A stretch of 32,500 bases of DNA, taken from assembly GCF_932526225.1 (NCBI RefSeq), contig NC_064040.1, forward strand, positions 9,241,856 to 9,274,355, read 5' to 3'. Source of the stretch: Nematostella vectensis. Its lineage: Eukaryota; Cnidaria; Anthozoa; Actiniaria; Edwardsiidae. Positions 24,072 to 32,368 of this stretch are shown here, one piece after another (the first letter of the stretch is position 1; every line of letters begins with the position of its first letter). The notes beneath the pieces are model-generated. The model did not search any database, was not told the DNA's origin, and worked only from the letters and a program-made list of their open reading frames with translations. The position numbers and the translations under genes were made by a program.

Positions 24072-24144
24072 TTCATTTCTTCTTTACCTTAACAGCTCTT
24101 GTTTCCCATAGGAAACTCTCTTACCATACGATCTCCTATCAGTT

Positions 24145-24216
24145 GGTCCCATGGTGTAATGGTTAGCACTCTGGATTTTGAATCCAGCGATCTGAGTTCA
24201 AATGTCGGTGGGACCT
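24145..24216 (+). tRNA. tRNA-Gln (TTG), Q4
   Basis: Q4 with T49-G63 wobble. Confidence 0.8.
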
Positions 24217-24287
24217 TTAATTTTCTTTAGCCTTATAGCTCTTGTTTCCCATAGGAAACTCTCTTACCGCACAATTTCACATCGGTT

Positions 24288-24359
24288 GGTCCCATGGTGT
24301 AATGGTTAGCACTCTGGACTCTGAATCCAGCGATCCGAGTTCAAATCTCGGTGGGACCT
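24288..24359 (+). tRNA. tRNA-Gln (CTG), Qc
   Basis: Canonical body. Confidence 0.95.
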
Positions 24360-24432
24360 TTCTTTTTTTCTTTACCTTAAAAGCTCTTGTCTCCCATAGC
24401 AAACTCTCTTACCTTACGATCTCATATCGGTT

Positions 24433-24504
24433 GGTAACATGGTGCAATGGTTAGCACTCTGGACTCTGAATCCAACGATCCAGGTTCAAATCTCGGTGGG
24501 ATCT
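24433..24504 (+). tRNA. tRNA-Gln (CTG), Q5 (GGTAACA)
   Basis: A4 and A5 both mismatch G68 and G67, worse than GGTTACA copies. Confidence 0.68.
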
Positions 24505-24575
24505 TTCCTTTTTTTAAGCCTTATAGCTCTTGTTTCCCATAGGAAACTCTCTTACCATACCATCTCTTATCGGCT

Positions 24576-24647
24576 GGTCCCATGGTGTAATGGTTAGCAC
24601 TTTGGACTTTGAATCCAGCGATCCGAGTTCAAATCTCGGTGGGACCT
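24576..24647 (+). tRNA. tRNA-Gln (TTG), Qu
   Basis: Intact cloverleaf. Confidence 0.93.
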
Positions 24648-24717
24648 TTACTTTTTTTCGTTTCATAGCTCTTGTTTCCCGTAGGCACCTCTCTTTCCGT
24701 ACGATCTCATATCGGTT

Positions 24718-24789
24718 GGTCCCATGGTGTAATGGTTAGCACTCTGGATTGTAAATCCAGCGATCCGTGTTCTAATCTCGGTGAGACCT
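24718..24789 (+). tRNA. tRNA-like, anticodon GTA (Tyr), Y1
   Basis: Typical Y1. Confidence 0.68.
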
Positions 24790-24855
24790 TTTTTTTAGCT
24801 TAATAGCTCTTGTTTCTTATAGGAAACTCTCTTACCATACGATCTCATATCGGTT

Positions 24856-24927
24856 GGTCCCATGGTGTAATGGTTAGCACTCCGGACTCTGAATCCAGCG
24901 ATCCGAGTTCAAATCTCGGTGGGACCT
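24856..24927 (+). tRNA. tRNA-Gln (CTG), CCGGA stem
   Basis: Only the C28-A42 mismatch. Confidence 0.83.
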
Positions 24928-25000
24928 TTCTTTTCTTCTTTACCTTAACAGCTCTTGTTTCCCATAGGAAACTCTCTTACCATACGATCTCCTATCAGTT

Positions 25001-25072
25001 GGTCCCATGGTGTAATGGTTAGCACTCTGGATTTTGAATCCAGCGATCCGAGTTCAAATGTCGGTGGGACCT
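25001..25072 (+). tRNA. tRNA-Gln (TTG), Q4
   Basis: Typical Q4. Confidence 0.82.
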
Positions 25073-25143
25073 TTCATTTTCTTTAGCTTTATAGCTCTTG
25101 TTTCCCATAGGAAACTCTCTTACCGCACAATTTCACATCGGTT

Positions 25144-25215
25144 GGTCCCATGGTGTAATGGTTAGCACTCTGGACTCTGAATCCAGCGATCCGAGTTCAA
25201 ATCTCGGTGGGACCT
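25144..25215 (+). tRNA. tRNA-Gln (CTG), Qc
   Basis: Canonical body. Confidence 0.95.
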
Positions 25216-25288
25216 TTCTTTTTTTCTTTACCTTAAAAGCTCTTGTCTCCCATAGCAAAATTTCTTACCTTACGATCTCATATCGGTT

Positions 25289-25360
25289 GGTTACATGGTG
25301 CAATGGTTAGCACTCTGGACTCTGAATCCAACGATCCAGGTTCAAATCTCGGTGGGATCT
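25289..25360 (+). tRNA. tRNA-Gln (CTG), Q5 (GGTTACA)
   Basis: Typical Q5. Confidence 0.72.
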
Positions 25361-25431
25361 TTCCTTTTTTTAAGCCTTATAGCTCTTGTTTCCCATAGGA
25401 AACTCTCTTACCATACCATCTCTTATCGGCT

Positions 25432-25503
25432 GGTCCCATGGTGTAATGGTTAGCACTCTGGACTTTGAATCCAGCGATCCGAGTTCAAATCTCGGTGGGA
25501 CCT
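25432..25503 (+). tRNA. tRNA-Gln (TTG), Qt
   Basis: Canonical body. Confidence 0.95.
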
Positions 25504-25574
25504 TTCATTTTCTTTGGCTTTATAGCTCTTGTTTCCCATGGGAAACTTTCTTACCGCACAATATAACATCGGCT

Positions 25575-25646
25575 GGTCCCAAGGTGTAATGGTTAGCACT
25601 CTGGACTCTGAATCCAGCGATCCGAGTTCAAATCTCGGTGGGACCT
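25575..25646 (+). tRNA. tRNA-Gln (CTG), A8
   Basis: Qc except A8. Confidence 0.85.
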
Positions 25647-25720
25647 TTCTTTTTTCTTTTTAGCCTAATAGTTCTTGTTTCCCATAGGAAAATCTCTTAC
25701 CATACGATCTCATATTGGTT

Positions 25721-25792
25721 GTTCCCATGGTGTAATGGTTAGCACTTTGGACTTTGAATCCAGCGATCAGAGTTCAAATCTCGGTGGGACCT
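25721..25792 (+). tRNA. tRNA-Gln (TTG), Qu, T2
   Basis: T2-C70 and A49-G63 mismatches. Confidence 0.76.
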
Positions 25793-25861
25793 TTATTTTT
25801 TTAGCTTAATAGCTCTTGTTTCTTATAGGAAACTCACTTACCATACAATCTCATATCGGTT

Positions 25862-25933
25862 GGTCCCATGGTGTAATGGTTAGCACTCTGGACTCTGAAT
25901 CCAGCGATCCGAGTTCGAATCTCGGTGGGACCT
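25862..25933 (+). tRNA. tRNA-Gln (CTG), TTCGAAT loop
   Basis: Qc with G56, giving the textbook B-box core GTTCGAATC. Confidence 0.95.
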
Positions 25934-26006
25934 TCATTTTTTTTTTCAGCTTAATAGCTCTTGTTTCTTATAGAAAACTCTTTTACCATACTATCTCATA
26001 TCGTTT

Positions 26007-26078
26007 GGTCCCATGGTGTAATGGTTAGCACTTTGGACTTTGAATCCAGCGATCCGAGTTCAAATCTCGGTGGGACCT
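26007..26078 (+). tRNA. tRNA-Gln (TTG), Qu
   Basis: Intact cloverleaf. Confidence 0.93.
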
Positions 26079-26150
26079 TCATTTTTTTTTTCGCTTTTTA
26101 GCTCTTGTTTCCCATAGGCACTTCTCTTTCCGTACGATCTGATATCGGTT

Positions 26151-26222
26151 TGTCCCATGGTGCAATGGTTAGCACTCTGGACTCTGAATCCAGCGATCCA
26201 GGTTCAAATCTCGGTGGGATTT
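26151..26222 (+). tRNA. tRNA-Gln (CTG), Q6, T1
   Basis: T1-T71 mismatch and G2-T70 wobble (3' end GGGATT). Confidence 0.7.
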
Positions 26223-26292
26223 TTCCTTTTTTTAGCTTTATAGCTCTTGTTTCCCATAAGAAACTCTCTTACCATACGATCTCCTATCGGTT

Positions 26293-26364
26293 GGTCCCAT
26301 GGTGTAATGGTTAGCACTCTGGACTTTGAATCCAGCGATCCGAGTTCAAATCTCGGTGGGACCT
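26293..26364 (+). tRNA. tRNA-Gln (TTG), Qt
   Basis: Canonical body. Confidence 0.95.
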
Positions 26365-26434
26365 TTATTTTTTTTCGTTTCATAGCTCTTGTTTCCCATA
26401 GGCACCTCCATTTCCGTACGATCTCATATCGGTT

Positions 26435-26506
26435 GGTCCCAGGGTGTAATGGTTAGCACTCTGGATTGTAAATCCAGCGATCCGTGTTCTAATCTCGGTG
26501 AGACCT
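26435..26506 (+). tRNA. tRNA-like, anticodon GTA (Tyr), Y1
   Basis: Y1 with G8, as at 16970. Confidence 0.62.
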
Positions 26507-26575
26507 TTTTTTTTTTAGCTTAATAGCTCTTGTTTCTTATAGGAAACTCTCTTACCATACGATCTCATATCGGTT

Positions 26576-26647
26576 GGTCCCATGGTGTAATGGTTAGCAC
26601 TCTGGATTGTAAATCCAGCGATCCGTGTTCTAATCTCGGTGAGACCT
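26576..26647 (+). tRNA. tRNA-like, anticodon GTA (Tyr), Y1
   Basis: Typical Y1, second of two in a row. Confidence 0.68.
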
Positions 26648-26714
26648 TTTTTTTTAGCTTAATAGCTCTTGTTTCTTATAGGAAACTCTCTTACCATACG
26701 ATCTCATATCGGTT

Positions 26715-26786
26715 GGTCCCATGGTGTAATGGTTAGCACTCTGGACTCTGAATCCAGCGATCCGAGTTCAAATCTCGGTGGGACCT
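26715..26786 (+). tRNA. tRNA-Gln (CTG), Qc
   Basis: Canonical body. Confidence 0.95.
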
Positions 26787-26859
26787 TTCTTTTCTTCTTC
26801 ACCTTAACAGCTCTTGTTTCCCATAGGAAACTCTCTTACCATACGATCTCCTATCAGTT

Positions 26860-26931
26860 GGTCCCATGGTGTAATGGTTAGCACTCTGGATTTTGAATCC
26901 AGCGATCCGAGTTCAAATGTCGGTGGGACCT
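26860..26931 (+). tRNA. tRNA-Gln (TTG), Q4
   Basis: Typical Q4. Confidence 0.82.
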
Positions 26932-27002
26932 TTCATTTTCTTTAGCTTTATAGCTCTTGTTTCCCATAGGAAACTCTCTTACCGCACAATTTCACATCGG
27001 TT

Positions 27003-27074
27003 GGTCCCATGGTGTAATGGTTAGCACTCTGGACTCTGAATCCAGCGATCCGAGTTCAAATCTCGGTGGGACCT
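27003..27074 (+). tRNA. tRNA-Gln (CTG), Qc
   Basis: Canonical body. Confidence 0.95.
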
Positions 27075-27147
27075 TTCTTTTTTTCTTTACCTTAAAAGCT
27101 CTTGTCTCCCATAGCAAACTCTCTTACCTTACGATCTCATATCGGTT

Positions 27148-27219
27148 GGTAACATGGTGCAATGGTTAGCACTCTGGACTCTGAATCCAACGATCCAGGT
27201 TCAAATCTCGGTGGGATCT
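27148..27219 (+). tRNA. tRNA-Gln (CTG), Q5 (GGTAACA)
   Basis: Two acceptor mismatches as at 24433. Confidence 0.68.
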
Positions 27220-27290
27220 TTCCTTTTTTTAAGCCTTATAGCTCTTGTTTCCCATAGGAAACTCTCTTACCATACCATCTCTTATCGGCT

Positions 27291-27362
27291 GGTCCCATGG
27301 TGTAATGGTTAGCACTCTGGACTTTGAATCCAGCGATCCGAGTTCAAATCTCGGTGGGACCT
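27291..27362 (+). tRNA. tRNA-Gln (TTG), Qt
   Basis: Canonical body. Confidence 0.95.
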
Positions 27363-27433
27363 TTCATTTTCTTTGGCTTTATAGCTCTTGTTTCCCATGG
27401 GAAACTTTCTTATCGCACAATATAACATCGGTT

Positions 27434-27505
27434 GGTCCCAAGGTGTAATGGTTAGCACTCTGGACTCTGAATCCAGCGATCCAAGTTCAAATCTCGGTGG
27501 GACCT
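27434..27505 (+). tRNA. tRNA-Gln (CTG), A8
   Basis: A8 and A50-C62 mismatch, as at 23431. Confidence 0.78.
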
Positions 27506-27579
27506 TTCTTTTTTCTTTTTAGCCTAATAGTTCTTGTTTCCCATAGGAAAATCTCTTACCATAGGATCTCATATTGGTT

Positions 27580-27651
27580 GTTCCCATGGTGTAATGGTTA
27601 GCACTCTGGACTCTGAATCCAGCGATCCAGGTTCAAATCTTGATGGGACCT
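27580..27651 (+). tRNA. tRNA-Gln (CTG), T2
   Basis: As 23577. Confidence 0.74.
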
Positions 27652-27722
27652 TTCTTTCTGAAAAGCTTAATAGCTCTTGTTTCTTATAGGAAACTCTCTT
27701 ACCATACCATCTCTTATCGGCT

Positions 27723-27794
27723 GGTCCCATGGTGTAATGGTTAGCACTTTGGACTTTGAATCCAGCGATCCGAGTTCAAATCTCGGTGGGACCT
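27723..27794 (+). tRNA. tRNA-Gln (TTG), Qu
   Basis: Intact cloverleaf. Confidence 0.93.
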
Positions 27795-27863
27795 TTATTT
27801 TTTTCGTTTCATAGCTCTTGTTTCCCATAGGCACCTCTCTTTCCGTACGATCTCATATCGGTT

Positions 27864-27935
27864 GGTCCCATGGTGTAATGGTTAGCACTCTGGATTGTAA
27901 ATCCAGCGATCCGTGTTCTAATCTCGGTGAGACCT
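27864..27935 (+). tRNA. tRNA-like, anticodon GTA (Tyr), Y1
   Basis: Typical Y1. Confidence 0.68.
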
Positions 27936-28002
27936 TTTTTTTTAGCTTAATAGCTCTTGTTTCTTATAGGAAACTCTCTTACCATACGATCTCATATCGG
28001 TT

Positions 28003-28074
28003 GGTCCCATGGTGTAATGGTTAGCACTCTGGACTCTGAATCCAGCGATCCGAGTTCAAATCTCGGTGGGACCT
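28003..28074 (+). tRNA. tRNA-Gln (CTG), Qc
   Basis: Canonical body. Confidence 0.95.
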
Positions 28075-28147
28075 TTCATTTCTTCTTTACCTTAACAGCT
28101 CTTGTTTCCCATAGGAAACTCTCTTACCATACGATCTCCTATCAGTT

Positions 28148-28219
28148 GGTCCCATGGTGTAATGGTTAGCACTCTGGATTTTGAATCCAGCGATCTGAGT
28201 TCAAATGTCGGTGGGACCT
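28148..28219 (+). tRNA. tRNA-Gln (TTG), Q4
   Basis: Q4 with T49 wobble. Confidence 0.8.
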
Positions 28220-28290
28220 TTAATTTTCTTTAGCCTTATAGCTCTTGTTTCCCATAGGAAACTCTCTTACCGCACAATTTCACATCGGTT

Positions 28291-28362
28291 GGTCCCATGG
28301 TGTAATGGTTAGCACTCTGGACTCTGAATCCAGCGATCCGAGTTCAAATCTCGGTGGGACCT
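28291..28362 (+). tRNA. tRNA-Gln (CTG), Qc
   Basis: Canonical body. Confidence 0.95.
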
Positions 28363-28435
28363 TTCTTTTTTTCTTTACCTTAAAAGCTCTTGTCTCCCAT
28401 AGCAAACTCTCTTACCTTACGATCTCATATCGGTT

Positions 28436-28507
28436 GGTAACATGGTGCAATGGTTAGCACTCTGGACTCTGAATCCAACGATCCAGGTTCAAATCTCGGT
28501 GGGATCT
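28436..28507 (+). tRNA. tRNA-Gln (CTG), Q5 (GGTAACA)
   Basis: Two acceptor mismatches. Confidence 0.68.
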
Positions 28508-28578
28508 TTCCTTTTTTTAAGCCTTATAGCTCTTGTTTCCCATAGGAAACTCTCTTACCATACCATCTCTTATCGGCT

Positions 28579-28650
28579 GGTCCCATGGTGTAATGGTTAG
28601 CACTTTGGACTTTGAATCCAGCGATCCGAGTTCAAATCTCGGTGGGACCT
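28579..28650 (+). tRNA. tRNA-Gln (TTG), Qu
   Basis: Intact cloverleaf. Confidence 0.93.
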
Positions 28651-28720
28651 TTACTTTTTTTCGTTTGATAGCTCTTGTTTCCCATAGGCACCTCTCTTTC
28701 CGTACGATCTCATATCGGTT

Positions 28721-28792
28721 GGTCCCATGGTGTAATGGTTAGCACTCTGGATTGTAAATCCAGCGATCCGTGTTCTAATCTCGGTGAGACCT
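28721..28792 (+). tRNA. tRNA-like, anticodon GTA (Tyr), Y1
   Basis: Typical Y1. Confidence 0.68.
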
Positions 28793-28858
28793 TTTTTTTA
28801 GCTTAATAGCTCTTGTTTCTTATAGGAAACTCTCTTACCATACGATCTCATATCGGTT

Positions 28859-28930
28859 GGTCCCATGGTGTAATGGTTAGCACTCCGGACTCTGAATCCA
28901 GCGATCCGAGTTCAAATCTCGGTGGGACCT
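28859..28930 (+). tRNA. tRNA-Gln (CTG), CCGGA stem
   Basis: Only the C28-A42 mismatch. Confidence 0.83.
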
Positions 28931-29003
28931 TTCTTTTCTTCTTTACCTTAACAGCTCTTGTTTCCCATAGGAAACTCTCTTACCATACGATCTCCTATCA
29001 GTT

Positions 29004-29075
29004 GGTCCCATGGTGTAATGGTTAGCACTCTGGATTTTGAATCCAGCGATCCGAGTTTAAATGTCGGTGGGACCT
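29004..29075 (+). tRNA. tRNA-Gln (TTG), Q4
   Basis: Q4 with T55, so both T stem and B box are altered. Confidence 0.76.
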
Positions 29076-29146
29076 TTCATTTTCTTTAGCTTTATAGCTC
29101 TTGTTTCCCATAGGAAACTCTCTTACCGCACAATTTCACATCGGTT

Positions 29147-29218
29147 GGTCCCATGGTGTAATGGTTAGCACTCTGGACTCTGAATCCAGCGATCCGAGTT
29201 CAAATCTCGGTGGGACCT
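29147..29218 (+). tRNA. tRNA-Gln (CTG), Qc
   Basis: Canonical body. Confidence 0.95.
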
Positions 29219-29291
29219 TTCTTTTTTTCTTTACCTTAAAAGCTCTTGTCTCCCATAGCAAAATTTCTTACCTTACGATCTCATATCGGTT

Positions 29292-29363
29292 GGTTACATG
29301 GTGCAATGGTTAGCACTCTGGACTCTGAATCCAACGATCCAGGTTCAAATCTCGGTGGGATCT
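29292..29363 (+). tRNA. tRNA-Gln (CTG), Q5 (GGTTACA)
   Basis: Typical Q5. Confidence 0.72.
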
Positions 29364-29434
29364 TTCCTTTTTTTAAGCCTTATAGCTCTTGTTTCCCATA
29401 GGAAACTCTCTTACCATACCATCTCTTATCGGCT

Positions 29435-29506
29435 GGTCCCATGGTGTAATGGTTAGCACTCTGGACTTTGAATCCAGCGATCTGAGTTCAAATCTCGGTG
29501 GGACCT
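29435..29506 (+). tRNA. tRNA-Gln (TTG)
   Basis: Qt with T49-G63 wobble. Confidence 0.92.
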
Positions 29507-29577
29507 TTCATTTTCTTTGGCTTTATAGCTCTTGTTTCCCATGGGAAACTTTCTTACCGCACAATATAACATCGGTT

Positions 29578-29649
29578 GGTCCCAAGGTGTAATGGTTAGC
29601 ACTCTGGACTCTGAATCCAGCGATCCGAGTTCAAATCTCGGTGGGACCT
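29578..29649 (+). tRNA. tRNA-Gln (CTG), A8
   Basis: Qc except A8. Confidence 0.85.
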
Positions 29650-29723
29650 TTCTTTTTTCTTTTTAGCCTAATAGTTCTTGTTTCCCATAGGAAAATCTCT
29701 TACCATACGATCTCATATTGGTT

Positions 29724-29795
29724 GTTCCCATGGTGTAATGGTTAGCACTTTGGACTTTGAATCCAGCGATCAGAGTTCAAATCTCGGTGGGACCT
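29724..29795 (+). tRNA. tRNA-Gln (TTG), Qu, T2
   Basis: T2-C70 and A49-G63 mismatches. Confidence 0.76.
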
Positions 29796-29864
29796 TTATT
29801 TTTTTAGCTTAATAGCTCTTGTTTCTTATAGGAAACTCACTTACCATACAATCTCATATCGGTT

Positions 29865-29936
29865 GGTCCCATGGTGTAATGGTTAGCACTCTGGACTCTG
29901 AATCCAGCGATCCGAGTTCGAATCTCGGTGGGACCT
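29865..29936 (+). tRNA. tRNA-Gln (CTG), TTCGAAT loop
   Basis: Qc with G56, as at 25862. Confidence 0.95.
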
Positions 29937-30008
29937 TCATTTTTTTTTCAGCTTAATAGCTCTTGTTTCTTATAGAAAACTCTTTTACCATACTATCTCA
30001 TATCGTTT

Positions 30009-30080
30009 GGTCCCATGGTGTAATGGTTAGCACTTTGGACTTTGAATCCAGCGATCCGAGTTCAAATCTCGGTGGGACCT
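30009..30080 (+). tRNA. tRNA-Gln (TTG), Qu
   Basis: Intact cloverleaf. Confidence 0.93.
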
Positions 30081-30152
30081 TCATTTTTTTTTTCGCTTTT
30101 TAGCTCTTGTTTCCCATAGGCACTTCTCTTTCCGTACGATCTGATATCGGTT

Positions 30153-30224
30153 TGTCCCATGGTGCAATGGTTAGCACTCTGGACTCTGAATCCAGCGATC
30201 CAGGTTCAAATCTTGATGGGACCT
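30153..30224 (+). tRNA. Chimeric tRNA-Gln (CTG), T1
   Basis: The 5' half matches 26151 (T1, C13) and the 3' half matches 27580 (CTTGA, TGGGACC), with the downstream spacer following the latter. It marks a crossover inside the gene. Confidence 0.75.
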
Positions 30225-30295
30225 TTCTTTCTGAAAAGCTTAATAGCTCTTGTTTCTTATAGGAAACTCTCTTACCATACCATCTCTTATCGGCT

Positions 30296-30367
30296 GGTCC
30301 CATGGTGTAATGGTTAGCACTTTGGACTTTGAATCCAGCGATCCGAGTTCAAATCTTGGTGGGACCT
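30296..30367 (+). tRNA. tRNA-Gln (TTG), Qu
   Basis: Intact, with T62 wobble. Confidence 0.92.
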
Positions 30368-30436
30368 TTATTTTTTTCGTTTCATAGCTCTTGTTTCCCA
30401 TAGGCACCTCTCTTTCCGTACGATCTCATATCGGTT

Positions 30437-30508
30437 GGTCCCATGGTGTAATGGTTAGCACTCTGGATTGTAAATCCAGCGATCCGTGTTCTAATCTCGG
30501 TGAGACCT
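30437..30508 (+). tRNA. tRNA-like, anticodon GTA (Tyr), Y1
   Basis: Typical Y1. Confidence 0.68.
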
Positions 30509-30575
30509 TTTTTTTTAGCTTAATAGCTCTTGTTTCTTATAGGAAACTCTGTTACCATACGATCTCATATCGGTT

Positions 30576-30647
30576 GGTCCCATGGTGTAATGGTTAGCAC
30601 TCTGGACTCTGAATCCAGCTATCCGAGTTCAAATCTCGGTGGGACCT
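30576..30647 (+). tRNA. tRNA-Gln (CTG)
   Basis: Qc with T45. Confidence 0.93.
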
Positions 30648-30720
30648 TTCATTTCTTCTTTACCTTAACAGCTCTTGTTTCCCATAGGAAACTCTCTTAC
30701 CATACGATCTCCTATCAGTT

Positions 30721-30792
30721 GGTCCCATGGTGTAATGGTTAGCACTCTGGATTTTGAATCCAGCGATCCGAGTTCAAATGTCGGTTGGACCT
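30721..30792 (+). tRNA. tRNA-Gln (TTG), Q4
   Basis: Q4 with T66 facing C6. Confidence 0.76.
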
Positions 30793-30863
30793 TTCATTTT
30801 CTTTAGCTTTATAGCTCTTGTTTCCCATAGGAAACTCTCTTACCGCACAATTTCACATCGGTT

Positions 30864-30935
30864 GGTCCCATGGTGTAATGGTTAGCACTCTGGACTCTGA
30901 ATCCAGCGATCCGAGTTCAAATCTCGGTGGGACCT
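30864..30935 (+). tRNA. tRNA-Gln (CTG), Qc
   Basis: Canonical body. Confidence 0.95.
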
Positions 30936-31008
30936 TTCTTTTTTTCTTTACCTTAAAAGCTCTTGTCTCCCATAGCAAACTCTCTTACCTTACGATCTCA
31001 TATCGGTT

Positions 31009-31080
31009 GGTAACATGGTGCAATGGTTAGCACTCTGGACTCTGAATCCAACGATCCAGGTTCAAATCTCGGTGGGATCT
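31009..31080 (+). tRNA. tRNA-Gln (CTG), Q5 (GGTAACA)
   Basis: Two acceptor mismatches. Confidence 0.68.
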
Positions 31081-31151
31081 TTCCTTTTTTTAAGCCTTAT
31101 AGCTCTTGTTTCCCATAGGAAACTCTCTTACCATACCATCTGTTATCGGCT

Positions 31152-31223
31152 GGTCCCATGGTGTAATGGTTAGCACTTTGGACTTTGAATCCAGCGATCC
31201 GAGTTCAAATCTCGGTGGGACCT
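31152..31223 (+). tRNA. tRNA-Gln (TTG), Qu
   Basis: Intact cloverleaf. Confidence 0.93.
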
Positions 31224-31293
31224 TTACTTTTTTTCGTTTGATAGCTCTTGTTTCCCATAGGCACCTCTCTTTCCGTACGATCTCATATCGGTT

Positions 31294-31365
31294 GGTCCCA
31301 TGGTGTAATGGTTAGCACTCTGGATTGTAAATCCAGCGATCCGTGTTCTAATCTCGTTGAGACCT
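31294..31365 (+). tRNA. tRNA-like, anticodon GTA (Tyr), Y1
   Basis: Y1 with T64 facing C48. Confidence 0.63.
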
Positions 31366-31431
31366 TTTTTTTAGCTTAATAGCTTATGTTTCTTATAGGA
31401 AACTCTCTTACCATACGATCTCATATCGGTT

Positions 31432-31503
31432 GGTCCCATGGTGTAATGGTTAGCACTCTGGACTCTGAATCCAGAGATCCGAGTTCAAATCTCGGTGGGA
31501 CCT
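31432..31503 (+). tRNA. tRNA-Gln (CTG)
   Basis: Qc with A44; the anticodon stem is CTGGA, unlike CCGGA in its partner at 28859. Confidence 0.91.
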
Positions 31504-31576
31504 TTCTTTTCTTCTTTACCTTAACATCTCTTGTTTCCCATAGGAAACTCTCTTACCATACGATCTCCTATCTTTT

Positions 31577-31648
31577 GGTCCCATGGTGTAATGGTTAGCA
31601 CTCTGGACTCTGAATCCAGCGATCCGAGTTCAAATCTCGGTGGGACCT
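31577..31648 (+). tRNA. tRNA-Gln (CTG), Qc
   Basis: Canonical body; the Q4 unit expected before it in the cassette is missing. Confidence 0.95.
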
Positions 31649-31721
31649 TTCTTTTTTTCTTTACCTTAAAAGCTCTTGTCTCCCATAGCAAACTCTCTTA
31701 CCTTACGATCTCATATCGGTT

Positions 31722-31793
31722 GGTTACATGGTGCAATGGTTAGCACTCTGGACTCGGAATCCAACGATCCAGGTTCAAATCTCGGTGGGATCT
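31722..31793 (+). tRNA. tRNA-like, anticodon CGG (Pro), Q5 body
   Basis: The loop CTCGGAA comes from T35-to-G in a GGTTACA Q5 copy. The Q5 stem defects remain, so it is probably not functional. Confidence 0.68.
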
Positions 31794-31864
31794 TTCCTTT
31801 TTTTAAGCCTTATAGCTCTTGTTTCCCATAGGAAACTCTCTTACCATACCATCTCTTATCGGCT

Positions 31865-31936
31865 GGTCCCATGGTGTAATGGTTAGCACTCTGGACTTTG
31901 AATCCAGCGATCCGAGTTCAAATCTCGGTGGGACCT
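31865..31936 (+). tRNA. tRNA-Gln (TTG), Qt
   Basis: Canonical body. Confidence 0.95.
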
Positions 31937-32007
31937 TTCATTTTCTTTGGCTTTATAGCTCTTGTTTCTTATAGGAAACTCACTTACCATAGGATCTCAT
32001 ATCGGTT

Positions 32008-32079
32008 GGTCCCATGGTGTAATGGTTAGCACTCTGGACTCTGAATCCAGCGATCCGAGTTCGAATCTCGGTGGGACCT
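32008..32079 (+). tRNA. tRNA-Gln (CTG), TTCGAAT loop
   Basis: Qc with G56 and no stem defects. Confidence 0.95.
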
Positions 32080-32152
32080 TTCTTTTCTTCTTTACCTGAA
32101 CAGCTCTTGTTTCCCATAGGAAACTTTCTTACCATACGATCTCCTATCGGTT

Positions 32153-32224
32153 GGTCCCGTGGTGCAATGGTTAGCACTCTGGACTTTGAATCCAGCTAAC
32201 CGAGTTCAAATCTCGGTGGGACCT
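32153..32224 (+). tRNA. tRNA-Gln (TTG), G7
   Basis: G7-T65 wobble, C13, and TAACC at 45-49. Confidence 0.87.
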
Positions 32225-32296
32225 TCATTTTTTTTTTCGCTTTATAGCTCTTGTTTCCCATAGGCACCTTTCTTTCCGTACGATCTCATATCGGTT

Positions 32297-32368
32297 AGTC
32301 CCATGGAGCAATGGTTAGCACTCTGGACTCTGAATCCAGCGATCCAGGTTCAAATCTCGTTGGGACCT
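32297..32368 (+). tRNA. tRNA-Gln (CTG), A1
   Basis: A1 mismatches C71; A box GGAGCAATGG; T arm CCAGG/CTCGT with two mismatches. Its partner at 1300 has a CTA anticodon. Confidence 0.72.

Larger units (their letters stand above)
23720..25431 (+). repeat. Six-unit cassette, 856 bp, two tandem copies
   Basis: The order Qu, Y1, CTG, Q4, Qc, Q5 starts at 23720 and again at 24576, exactly 856 bp later. The same cassette starts at 12451, 14824, 20002, 22432, 27723, 28579 and 30296, with a partial copy at 31152. It is the commonest multi-unit module in the window. Confidence 0.88.
26151..27219 (+). repeat. Block shared with 16686-17754, offset 9,465 bp
   Basis: Units at 26151, 26293, 26435, 26576, 26715, 26860, 27003 and 27148 match those at 16686 to 17683 with a constant 9,465-bp shift. 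Both blocks hold the G8 gene (CCCAGGG), a spacer reading CACCTCCATTTCC, and a preceding gene ending GGGATT. Confidence 0.88.
22857..30220 (+). repeat. 28-unit higher-order repeat, period 4,003 bp
   Basis: Units at 22857 to 25862 recur at 26860 to 29865 with a constant 4,003-bp shift, and the next two follow at 4,002 bp (26007 and 30009; 26151 and 30153). Shared markers are the A8 and GTTCCC genes, the TTCGAAT T loop at 25862 and 29865, and the CTTGA T arm at 23577 and 27580. Near 22712/26715 the anticodon stem differs (CCGGA against CTGGA), marking the left edge. Confidence 0.92.
30296..31503 (+). repeat. Offset copy of 27723-28930 (2,573 bp shift)
   Basis: Nine successive units at 30296, 30437, 30576, 30721, 30864, 31009, 31152, 31294 and 31432 lie exactly 2,573 bp from their partners at 27723 to 28859. 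The identical spacing at every unit shows one recent block copy with no indels between units. Confidence 0.9.

Noticed and set aside
74-32177. Scores of similar 62-94-residue reading frames (for example beginning MFPIGNS or MKRKKIKV) on both strands
   Set aside because: They are translations of the tRNA body and spacer, repeat once per unit, often need a TTG start, and end in the next unit. The unit length is not kept in multiples of three, so no protein repeat is maintained.
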